This document shows, one piece after another, positions 20,496-27,286 of a stretch of 64,000 bases of DNA (the first letter of the stretch is position 1; the number at the start of each line of letters is the position of its first letter). Source of the stretch: an uncultured Prevotellaceae bacterium (lineage in GTDB: Bacteria; Bacteroidota; Bacteroidia; Bacteroidales; Bacteroidaceae); the NCBI GenBank assembly GCA_949295905.1, contig CASFNA010000005.1, positions 1 to 64,000 on the forward strand, in the 5' to 3' direction. A program made the position numbers and the translations under genes. The notes under the pieces were generated by a model, which made no database searches, was not told the DNA's origin, and worked only from the letters and a program-made list of their open reading frames with translations.

Positions 20496-20520
20496 GGGAC
20501 GGCGTCGGGTGCGCCGTCCC
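20496..20520 (+). terminator. GC-rich hairpin between GH43 genes
   Basis: A perfect 9-bp stem (GGGACGGCG with CGCCGTCCC, 7-base loop) is followed by GGTTTGTTGTT. It may be a weak terminator or an mRNA-stabilising hairpin lowering expression of the last gene. Confidence 0.5.
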
Positions 20521-20567
20521 GGTTTGTTGTTACCACCTTTAAATGCTAATACATCATTGACAAAACC

Positions 20568-21593
20568 ATGAGATTGCTCTGTAAAATATTCATTTCCATG
20601 TTAATAATGCAGGCATCCGTCGCTGCCTGGGCGCAAGGAGGAAAGCATCTGAAGCACAGGACGGCCGTGCCGCGTGACTCAATCCTGCTTAGCGACCCAT
20701 GTATATTGGCCGATGAAGCCACCGGAACGTATTATATGACGGGCACTGGAGGCCTTATGTGGAAAAGCAAGGACTTGGACTTTTGGGACGGGCCGTTTGC
20801 CGTCGCCCGTCCCGACCCGCGTTCTTGGATGGGTGGCAGGCCGCAAATCTGGGCTGCCGAGCTGCATGAGTATAAAGGCAAGTATTATTATTTTGCCACG
20901 TTCACCAACGACTCTGTGACCATTGGCAGCTACAAGGGTATGCCCATACCGAGGCGTGCCAGCCACATTCTTGTGGGCGACCGCCCCGACGGGCCTTACC
21001 TTCCGGTTGGCGACGATACGTATCTGCCTGCCACGAAGTGCACTCTTGACGGTACGTTCTGGGTTGATACGGACGGCAAGCCATACATGGTATATTGCTG
21101 GGAGTGGATTCAGAACTGGGACGGTACTATCGAGAAAATAGAGCTGAAGCCCGACCTTGGCGGTTCGGTGGGCGAGGGCAAGATTCTGTTTAGGGCGAGC
21201 GACTCGCCTTGGAGCCGTGAAGTGGTTGAAGGCAAGGAAGGCCCAAACCGCGTGACCGACGGCCCGTGGCTGTTCCGCACAGGAACGGGACGCCTCGGGA
21301 TGCTGTGGACAAGCTGGATTGGCAATGTCTATACGCAGGGCGTTGCATACTCGGAGAGCGGAACGCTCGACGGTCCCTGGGTGCAGGAACCTGACCCTAT
21401 AACGCCTCCGAACCACGGGCACGGTATGCTGTTCAAGGATTTTAACGGCCGTTGGCTCATGTCTGTACACAGCCACAAGGATGTGGACGGCAGGTTTGTA
21501 CGCGTCCCACAACTGTTTGAAGTAGACCTTTCTGGCGACAAGCTCGTGCTGAAACGCCACATCAAAGGCAAGGCCGCTGGCCGGGCAAAGTAA
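20568..21593 (+). CDS. GH43 glycoside hydrolase, single domain
   Basis: A 341-residue exported enzyme with a signal peptide ending AAWAQGG. One propeller is present: the base Asp lies in LLSDPCILAD and the second Asp in CTLDGTFWVD. At the usual acid-Glu strand the sequence reads VTDGPWLF, with Asp rather than Glu, so either this subfamily uses a different arrangement or activity is reduced. It closes the glycan operon, 80 bases after the tandem GH43 gene. Arabinofuranosidase is a plausible role but is not established here. Confidence 0.82.
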   Translation: MRLLCKIFISMLIMQASVAAWAQGGKHLKHRTAVPRDSILLSDPCILADEATGTYYMTGTGGLMWKSKDLDFWDGPFAVARPDPRSWMGGRPQIWAAELHEYKGKYYYFATFTNDSVTIGSYKGMPIPRRASHILVGDRPDGPYLPVGDDTYLPATKCTLDGTFWVDTDGKPYMVYCWEWIQNWDGTIEKIELKPDLGGSVGEGKILFRASDSPWSREVVEGKEGPNRVTDGPWLFRTGTGRLGMLWTSWIGNVYTQGVAYSESGTLDGPWVQEPDPITPPNHGHGMLFKDFNGRWLMSVHSHKDVDGRFVRVPQLFEVDLSGDKLVLKRHIKGKAAGRAK

Positions 21594-21603
21594 AGGCCTG
21601 TCA

Positions 21604-21709
21604 AATCTCGCAAGTTCATATTTGCGTCTTGTAACATGCTTTAATTCAGTATGTTATGGCTGATTTGCAGGTAACAAGGAACGGTATGGAAACAAAATGT
21701 AACCTTTTT
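21604..21709. repeat. About 105-bp intergenic repeat, right copy
   Basis: This is the counterpart of 1160-1262, in the same orientation, starting ten bases after the last gene of the glycan locus. Shared blocks include AATCTCGCAAGTTC, TTGTAAC, CAGTATGTT/CAGCATGTT and GGAAACAAAA. No function is apparent. Confidence 0.5.
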
Positions 21710-21759
21710 CATGCCTATATTCTTTACCCTTCCATGATGGACGCAGAATGCTGTGAAAC

Positions 21760-21848
21760 CAAAATGCCGTCTTTCGCATTCCGAAAGACGGCATTTCAGG
21801 CTGTAAAACGTGGCCTTTGGGAATGTGAAAGGCCGCCTTTCGCATTTC
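21760..21848. repeat. Intergenic GACGGCC palindromic repeat, copy 4
   Basis: Half-sites of the GCCGTCTTTCGCATTCCGAAAG type again alternate with GGCCTTT/GGCCGCC relatives. It lies between the glycan locus and the convergent MFS gene. Confidence 0.65.
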
Positions 21849-21944
21849 TTCCGCCGGATAGGCGTATAGTAAAATCCCGTGGGGTGGAGTCTGTTTAATG
21901 TTAGTTCGGTATAAGAAACATCGGTAATCATCCAACTTCAAGCT

Positions 21945-22000
21945 GTCGGTAGGTAACCGTCATTCCGCGTCGGAGCGCGGAATGACGGTTACCTACCGAC
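21945..22000. repeat. Perfect 25-bp stem, 6-base loop palindrome
   Basis: The arm at 21945-21969 is the exact complement of 21976-22000, separated by TCGGAG. Such a long perfect hairpin is unusual for a terminator and there is no T-run. It might be a mobile repeat (REP or MITE-like) or a strong bidirectional transcription barrier between the convergent glycan and MFS genes. Confidence 0.75.
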
Positions 22001-22060
22001 TACATGGGACAAAAGAAAAGACAAGTTCTTCTCTATTAGTAAAATTGTTCTTTATATCGA

Positions 22061-22096
22061 ACTCACGTTGTTTACATTTTTGTAAACAACGTGAGT
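22061..22096 (-). terminator. Hairpin overlapping the 3' end of the MFS gene
   Basis: A perfect 16-bp stem (22061-22076 with 22081-22096, TTTT loop) spans the MFS stop codon at 22072-22074, so the last codons are part of the stem. The tract downstream on the minus strand is AT-rich but not a clean T-run. Confidence 0.6.
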
Positions 22097-23265
22097 GACA
22101 GCGAGGACATCGTGAGCAGTACGCCTACGGCCGCTACGCCTGTCCATCCGAGCGTGTCCCAGCCGTAGCCGGCAAGCAAGGTGCCGGTAGCTCCGCCAAC
22201 GAAATACGTGGTCATAAAGATTGTGTTCACCCGGTTTGACGCGCCGGGGCATACTTCGAAAATACTTGTTTGGTTGCTAAGCTGTATGCACTGCATCCCG
22301 ATGTCAATCAGCAGTATGCCTGCAATGATGCCTGTATACGATTCTCCGCCGAAGTAAAGCGACGTCCATGCGGCAAGGATAAGCGAGCAACCTATATAGT
22401 TGAACCGCCTTATGCCCACACGTTTAACCCATCGGCCTACGAAAGAGGCCGTCATCGCACCTGCCACTCCGCATAGTCCGAGTAATCCGACGATGTCGCT
22501 GTCGGCGGAAAACGGGGGCTGTGCCATTTTGAAGGCAAGGCAGCTCCACAGCGCGAGAAACGAGCCGAAGGCCAGTCCGGAACGCAGCGAATACACGCGC
22601 AATGCTGGATGGTCTTTAACAAGACCGTAGAGCGACTTCATCAGGCTGCCGTAGCCGCCGTTGAAGGTCGGCTGTATGTCGGGCAGCATCTTGTTCACTG
22701 CTACGGCGCAACCTACCATCAGCACGGCCGCTATCAGGTACATTCCGCGCCATCCCAGCACGTCGCCTACAAGGCCGCTTACCACGCGTGACGCAAGTAT
22801 GCCCGTTAGCAGGCCTGAAATGACGATGCCTACGTTGCGCCCCTTGTTCTCCGGCTCTGAAAACTGTGACGCTATCGGGACGAAGATTTGTGGAACTATC
22901 GAGCAAACGCCAGTGACGAGCGCGGCCGCCCATACGGCATGGATGTCGTGGAGAAAAGCCATAGCTGTGAGCGACACGGTCAGCAGGGCGAAGTTGAGCA
23001 GTGTAACCTTCTTGCGGTGGCAAAGGTCGCCAAGTGGGACGATGAACAGCAGGCCGAGCGCATATCCTGCCTGGGTCATCATGGCGATGAGGTTGGCCTT
23101 TAGCTCCGACACTCCAAGGTCGGCACTAATCAGTCCAAGCAGCGGCTGGTTGTAGTAAAGGTTTGCCACGGTCACGCCAGCCACTATGGCGAGCGTCCAT
23201 AACATGTGTGCAGGAAGGCCGCCGTTCTCCCTTAGTTCTGACTTTGTCATTCGGATGCTTTTCAT
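22072..23265 (-). CDS. Major facilitator superfamily transporter
   Basis: A 397-residue membrane protein with about twelve hydrophobic segments. The loop between helices 2 and 3, PLGDLCHRKKVTL, fits the MFS motif GxLxDRxGRR, and NLYYNQPLLG in helix 1 is typical of the DHA1 drug/metabolite group. It probably exports a small molecule with proton coupling. The substrate is unknown. The gene is alone, convergent with the glycan locus. A second ATG at 23250 is also possible as start. Confidence 0.85.
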   Translation of the reverse strand: MKSIRMTKSELRENGGLPAHMLWTLAIVAGVTVANLYYNQPLLGLISADLGVSELKANLIAMMTQAGYALGLLFIVPLGDLCHRKKVTLLNFALLTVSLTAMAFLHDIHAVWAAALVTGVCSIVPQIFVPIASQFSEPENKGRNVGIVISGLLTGILASRVVSGLVGDVLGWRGMYLIAAVLMVGCAVAVNKMLPDIQPTFNGGYGSLMKSLYGLVKDHPALRVYSLRSGLAFGSFLALWSCLAFKMAQPPFSADSDIVGLLGLCGVAGAMTASFVGRWVKRVGIRRFNYIGCSLILAAWTSLYFGGESYTGIIAGILLIDIGMQCIQLSNQTSIFEVCPGASNRVNTIFMTTYFVGGATGTLLAGYGWDTLGWTGVAAVGVLLTMSSLSLTLFTKM

Positions 23266-23355
23266 GATAAGGTTGTAAAATTAGTTTCCACATACCAGTG
23301 AAATATGGGTGATGTGTATGGATTTTTAGTGGAAACCGGTTGCAGGGCAATAAAA

Positions 23356-23386
23356 AGCGGCCCGAATGAAAAGCATCCGGGCCGCT
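23356..23386 (-). terminator. Rho-independent terminator of the rsfS-ftsH-cdsA operon
   Basis: AGCGGCCCG pairs with CGGGCCGCT across a 13-base loop. On the minus strand the stem is followed by TTTTTA, right after the cdsA stop at 23410. Confidence 0.8.
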
Positions 23387-23409
23387 CTTGTTGCTTATTT
23401 ATCTGTCGT

Positions 23410-24261
23410 TTAGAACAGTGTCAGCGAGTACAGATAGACCACCGCCGCAGGCATGGCCATTAGCGAAGAGTCGAAGCGGTCGAGCATTCCGCCGTGGCCG
23501 GGCAAAATGTTGCCGCTGTCCTTTATGCCGAGCGTGCGCTTGAAAAGGGATTCTACGAGGTCGCCCCATGTGCCGAACACCACGACTACAAGTCCCAGCC
23601 CCATCCATTGCGGCACGGTCAGGCCGGTCTCGGAGTTAAGCCCGGTTTCGTAGCTTCCAATGAAATAAGCCGCGATGAGCACGATGATTGCGCCGCCGAT
23701 GGAGCCTTCCCAACTTTTGCCCGGCGAGATGCGCGGAAACAGCTTGTGCTTGCCTAAAAGCGAGCCGGTGCAGTATGCGCCCGTGTCATTGGCCCAAAGG
23801 AATATGAACACGCAGAGGGGTATGAGGTAGTTGAAGGCTATGTCGCCGTTCTCCGTGGCGTTGAAGGCCAGCACGTTGACGGTGGAGAAGGGTAGGGCGA
23901 TGTACATCTGTCCGAGCATTGTGTAAGCCCAATCGTTGATGGCGTTCTCCGTCTTGGCGTAAAGCTCGCTGATGAAGAGGTAGACAAGCGTCAGCAAGTA
24001 TGGTATGAATACCGCTCCCGTTGGAACTACGCCGCTACAGAATCCGCCTACGGCCAGGAAAAAGTACACTCCTGCAATGGTGCTGATAAGAGGGTTTACC
24101 TGTACGCCCTTCACTTTGTTCACCAGTCCGCAGTATTCCCATATCGTCAGGCCGGTAACTAAGGCGAAGAGAAACTCCATTTCAAATGGACCCATGAAGC
24201 AGACGACTATTGCCGTCACGAAAATAATGCCTGTAATGCTTCTTACAATGAGGTTTTTCAT
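23410..24261 (-). CDS. cdsA: Phosphatidate cytidylyltransferase
   Basis: A 283-residue integral membrane enzyme (ATG 24261) that makes CDP-diacylglycerol from CTP and phosphatidate for phospholipid synthesis. About seven hydrophobic helices are visible. The C-terminal signature appears as SPGKSWEGSIGG followed by GDLVESLFKRTLGIKDSGNILPGHGG and DRFDS, matching the CDP-diglyceride synthetase motif with its acidic metal ligands (the chain is split here to name the parts). It is last in the rsfS-ftsH-cdsA order common in Bacteroidales. An in-frame extension to 24327 would encode a repeat-derived peptide and is not favoured. Confidence 0.93.
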   Translation of the reverse strand: MKNLIVRSITGIIFVTAIVVCFMGPFEMEFLFALVTGLTIWEYCGLVNKVKGVQVNPLISTIAGVYFFLAVGGFCSGVVPTGAVFIPYLLTLVYLFISELYAKTENAINDWAYTMLGQMYIALPFSTVNVLAFNATENGDIAFNYLIPLCVFIFLWANDTGAYCTGSLLGKHKLFPRISPGKSWEGSIGGAIIVLIAAYFIGSYETGLNSETGLTVPQWMGLGLVVVVFGTWGDLVESLFKRTLGIKDSGNILPGHGGMLDRFDSSLMAMPAAVVYLYSLTLF

Positions 24262-24286
24262 ATCGTTAGGTATTGTTGTTATTTGT

Positions 24287-24398
24287 GAATTTAAAGAATT
24301 TAGAGAAGTCATAGAAGTTAAAGCCAAATGTTTCTACATCTCAATGTATAAAAGGTAATGGCTTTAACTTCTATGACTTCTCTAAATTCTTTAAATTC
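24287..24398. repeat. Perfect 40-bp inverted repeat between ftsH and cdsA
   Basis: Arm 24287-24326 is the exact complement of 24359-24398, with a 32-base spacer. The right arm contains the ftsH stop codon (24391-24393), so the last ftsH codons are repeat-derived. In mRNA this would form a very strong hairpin between the two genes. Confidence 0.85.
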
Positions 24399-26430
24399 TG
24401 TCTTCTGTCTTCTCATCGCCGGTACTTACTCCGGCCTTGGCTTCTTCGCCGTCAACTGCGGCCTGCGTGGTGGCTTCTTCGCCGCTGTGTTCAGGCTCTC
24501 CGCCACCTTGGCTTTCCATTATCTCCTCCGAACGGCTTACCCACGGGCGCTTGCCGAATATTTTTTCTACGTCCTCGGCGAAGATTACCTCGCGTTCAAG
24601 CAGCATTTCGGCCAACTGGTTGTGCCCTTCCTTGTGTTCGTTCAGCAAGTCCTTGGCACGCTGGTATTGCTCGTTTATCATTTTGAGCACCTCGTCGTCC
24701 ATGATTTTTGCCGTTGTCTCGGAGTATGGCTTTTGGAAGTTGTACTCGTTGTTGTTGTAGTAGCAGATGTTGGGCAACCTGTCGCTCATGCCTGCGTAGG
24801 CAATCATGCCGTATGCGCTCTTGGTGACACGCTCCAGGTCGTTCATCGCTCCGGTGGATATGTGGCCTACAAACAGTTCCTCGGCGGCGCGGCCTCCGAG
24901 TGTGGCGCACATCTCGTCAAGCATTTCCTCCTTGGTTGTAATCTGGCGTTCTTCGGGCATGTACCATGCCGCTCCGAGCGCGCGGCCTCGCGGAACGATT
25001 GAGACCTTTACCAGAGGATTGGCGTGCTCGAGGAACCACGATATCGTTGCGTGGCCTGCCTCGTGCAGTGCTATGGTGCGGCGTTCGCCTTCAGTCATCA
25101 CCTTTGTCTTCTTTTCCAGTCCGCCTATTATTCGGTCAACAGCGTCGAGGAAGTCCTGGCGTTCTACGTTTGACTTGTTGTGGCGCGCCGCGATGAGTGC
25201 CGCCTCGTTGCATACGTTGGCTATGTCGGCGCCGGAGAAGCCCGGAGTCTGCCGTGCAAGCATGTCAACGTCTACGCTGGCATCTATCTTCACGGGCTTC
25301 AGGTGTACCTTGAATATTTCCTTACGCTCGTTAAGGTCGGGCAGGTCAACGTTGATTTGCCTGTCGAAACGTCCCGCGCGGAGCAGTGCCGAGTCGAGCA
25401 TGTCGGCGCGGTTGGTGGCCGCAAGGATTATGACACCGCTGTTTGTACCGAATCCGTCCATTTCTGTAAGCAGGGCGTTGAGCGTGTTCTCGCGCTCGTC
25501 GTTGCCTCCCATGGCCGGGTTTTTGCTGCGTGCACGGCCTACTGCGTCGATTTCGTCGATGAAGATGATGCACGGCGACTTCTCCTTTGCTTGGCGGAAG
25601 AGGTCGCGCACACGGCTTGCGCCGACACCGACAAACATCTCTACGAAGTCGGAACCGCTCATTGAGAAGAACGGCACGCCGGCTTCGCCTGCCACGGCCT
25701 TGGCCAACAGTGTCTTGCCGGTGCCCGGAGGGCCTACGAGCAACGCTCCCTTGGGTATTTTTCCACCAAGGTCGGTGTATTTTTTCGGGTTTTTCAGGAA
25801 GTCAACTATTTCCTGTACTTCCTGTTTGGCGCCGGCCTGTCCTGCAACGTCTTTGAAGGTTACGTTTATGTCGGTGCCTTTTTCGTACATTTTCGCCTTG
25901 CTCTTGCCTACGTTGAACACGCCTCCGGCACCGCCTGTGCCTCCTCCGCCCATGCGGCGCATGAAGTAAAGCCACAGGAAGATGAACAGCAGTATGGGGC
26001 CGAAACTTAACAAAATGTTGAACAAATCGTTGCCGCGCTTGTTCTCATAGTTCAGCTCGCCCTTGAATTTTCCTGCTTTCTTTTCAGCTTCAACAAACGT
26101 CTCCACCTTGTCAACGCTGCCGAATTCGGTTGTCACATACGGGTTTCTGCCGGTCTGCTTGGCACCCTGCTTGAACACATCGCGCGTGTTTTGCGGGTTG
26201 ACGTACATCTTCAAGGTGCTTTCGTCCTTGTTTATTACTATCTTTGATGCGTAACCTTTGTTGACGTAAGTCTTGAATTCGTCGTAAGAAACTTTCCTGC
26301 TTGCGCTTCCGCCAACAGTGTCTCCGCCGAGGAAGTACATTCCCATGAGGCCGAACAGTACGAGCATGTAAATCCAGCTCATGCTGAATTTCGGCTTCTT
26401 GTTGTTTTTATCTTGTTCCATATTGTCCAT
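24391..26430 (-). CDS. ftsH: ATP-dependent zinc metalloprotease FtsH
   Basis: A 679-residue membrane protease that degrades misfolded membrane proteins and regulatory substrates as a hexamer. An N-terminal helix (about 16-36), a periplasmic domain and a second helix (about 130-148) are followed by the AAA+ module with Walker A GPPGTGKT (about 233-240), Walker [12 protein letters not shown] and the second region of homology [18 protein letters not shown]. The zinc site is HEAGH (about 456-460). The tail is acidic and low in complexity. Length and motifs are complete. The start may be 26430 or the ATG at 26421. Confidence 0.97.
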   Translation of the reverse strand: MDNMEQDKNNKKPKFSMSWIYMLVLFGLMGMYFLGGDTVGGSASRKVSYDEFKTYVNKGYASKIVINKDESTLKMYVNPQNTRDVFKQGAKQTGRNPYVTTEFGSVDKVETFVEAEKKAGKFKGELNYENKRGNDLFNILLSFGPILLFIFLWLYFMRRMGGGGTGGAGGVFNVGKSKAKMYEKGTDINVTFKDVAGQAGAKQEVQEIVDFLKNPKKYTDLGGKIPKGALLVGPPGTGKTLLAKAVAGEAGVPFFSMSGSDFVEMFVGVGASRVRDLFRQAKEKSPCIIFIDEIDAVGRARSKNPAMGGNDERENTLNALLTEMDGFGTNSGVIILAATNRADMLDSALLRAGRFDRQINVDLPDLNERKEIFKVHLKPVKIDASVDVDMLARQTPGFSGADIANVCNEAALIAARHNKSNVERQDFLDAVDRIIGGLEKKTKVMTEGERRTIALHEAGHATISWFLEHANPLVKVSIVPRGRALGAAWYMPEERQITTKEEMLDEMCATLGGRAAEELFVGHISTGAMNDLERVTKSAYGMIAYAGMSDRLPNICYYNNNEYNFQKPYSETTAKIMDDEVLKMINEQYQRAKDLLNEHKEGHNQLAEMLLEREVIFAEDVEKIFGKRPWVSRSEEIMESQGGGEPEHSGEEATTQAAVDGEEAKAGVSTGDEKTEDRI

Positions 26431-26484
26431 TGATATTTTGCCGTAAAGAATCCTTTACAACTTAAAGAAGTTCAGAAAAGGCGG

Positions 26485-26844
26485 TCAGTCCACGTCAGGA
26501 AGCCTTGTCAGCTTGGCGTCTTCCCAAAGGTTTTCCAGATTGTAGTATTCCCTTGCTTCAGGAAGAAATATGTGTACCATCACATCCGTGTAGTCCATGG
26601 CCACCCAGTGAGCGTGTGTCAGTCCGACAACGTGTACGGGCTTCTCTCCTGCGTCAACTCTTGCAGTTTCCTCTACCGAGTCGGTTATGGCTTCAACCTG
26701 CGATGGCGAGTTCCCTTGGCATATTATGAAGTAACGGCAAATAGAGCCTTCAATGCCGCTAAGGTCGGCGATGGTGATGTTCGAGCCTTTTTTTTCCTGG
26801 ATGCCTTTTGTTATTGTCTCAACTAATTTTTTTACTTGTTCCAT
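26485..26844 (-). CDS. rsfS: Ribosomal silencing factor RsfS
   Basis: A 119-residue protein of the Iojap/RsfS family, which binds ribosomal protein uL14 and blocks subunit joining during starvation. Family features include a conserved DLSG motif (ADLSGIEGSICRYFIICQG), the VEAITDSVEE helix and HVVGLTHAHWVAMDYTDVMV, which ends the beta-sheet. It heads the operon with ftsH and cdsA. Confidence 0.93.
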   Translation of the reverse strand: MEQVKKLVETITKGIQEKKGSNITIADLSGIEGSICRYFIICQGNSPSQVEAITDSVEETARVDAGEKPVHVVGLTHAHWVAMDYTDVMVHIFLPEAREYYNLENLWEDAKLTRLPDVD

Positions 26845-26939
26845 TAAGAAAATAAAGTGTTGTTAATGCAAAATATTGGTGCGCCTGCTGCAAGCGATGG
26901 TCGTAACCGTCATGCCTTGACAGAGCGTTGTTTATTATG

Positions 26940-26970
26940 CAAAGGTACACGGATTTATTGTAAAACAATG
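26940..26970 (-). promoter_or_regulatory. Promoter of rsfS-ftsH-cdsA
   Basis: On the minus strand TACCTTTG (26940-26947) follows TTG by 18 bases, a good match to the Bacteroidota TTTG-N19-TAnnTTTG promoter. It is divergent from the tRNA promoter. Confidence 0.7.
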
Positions 26971-27019
26971 ACAAAGCCTGATTATTTTGAGTTTTTTTAG
27001 AAAAAAGTCGGATAAAATA

Positions 27020-27049
27020 TTGCTGGTTCAAAAAAAATGCGTACCTTTG
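27020..27049 (+). promoter_or_regulatory. Promoter of tRNA-Gln
   Basis: TTG at 27020-27022 and TACCTTTG at 27042-27049 are separated by 19 bases. Transcription would start about 40 bases before the mature tRNA. Confidence 0.75.
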
Positions 27050-27096
27050 CACACGCAAAACAGCAATAAGCGACAGCTTAAAAGCTGGTTAAGCAT

Positions 27097-27167
27097 TGGG
27101 ATATGGTGTAATGGTAACACTACAGATTCTGGTCCTGTCATTCCTGGTTCGAATCCGGGTATCCCAA
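27097..27167 (+). tRNA. tRNA-Gln (anticodon CUG)
   Basis: The acceptor stem TGGGATA pairs with TATCCCA. The D arm is TGGTGTAATGGTAACAC. The anticodon loop TTCTGGT gives CUG, which reads CAG (Gln). The T arm includes GGTTCGAATCC. CCA is not encoded. The anticodon stem ends in one A-C mismatch next to the loop. Confidence 0.92.
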
Positions 27168-27248
27168 CAAAGGCAAGGCATCTTGGTTACAGGGTGCCTT
27201 TTTCATGTTTTTTCGTTGGTGAAAACCATTCTATAATTTGAATTTTGT

Positions 27249-27256
27249 TATCTTTG
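27249..27256 (+). promoter_or_regulatory. -7 box of the outer-membrane barrel gene
   Basis: TATCTTTG fits TAnnTTTG. A start near 27263 lies after the ATG at 27260, which argues that translation starts at 27287. Confidence 0.5.
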
Positions 27257-27286
27257 CATATGTATTTTTATATTCTGACTAATACC

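Noticed and set aside
27097-27167. tRNA as the prophage attachment site
   Set aside because: The phage end lies 3 kb away, and no repeat of the tRNA 3' end is seen at the phage boundary.
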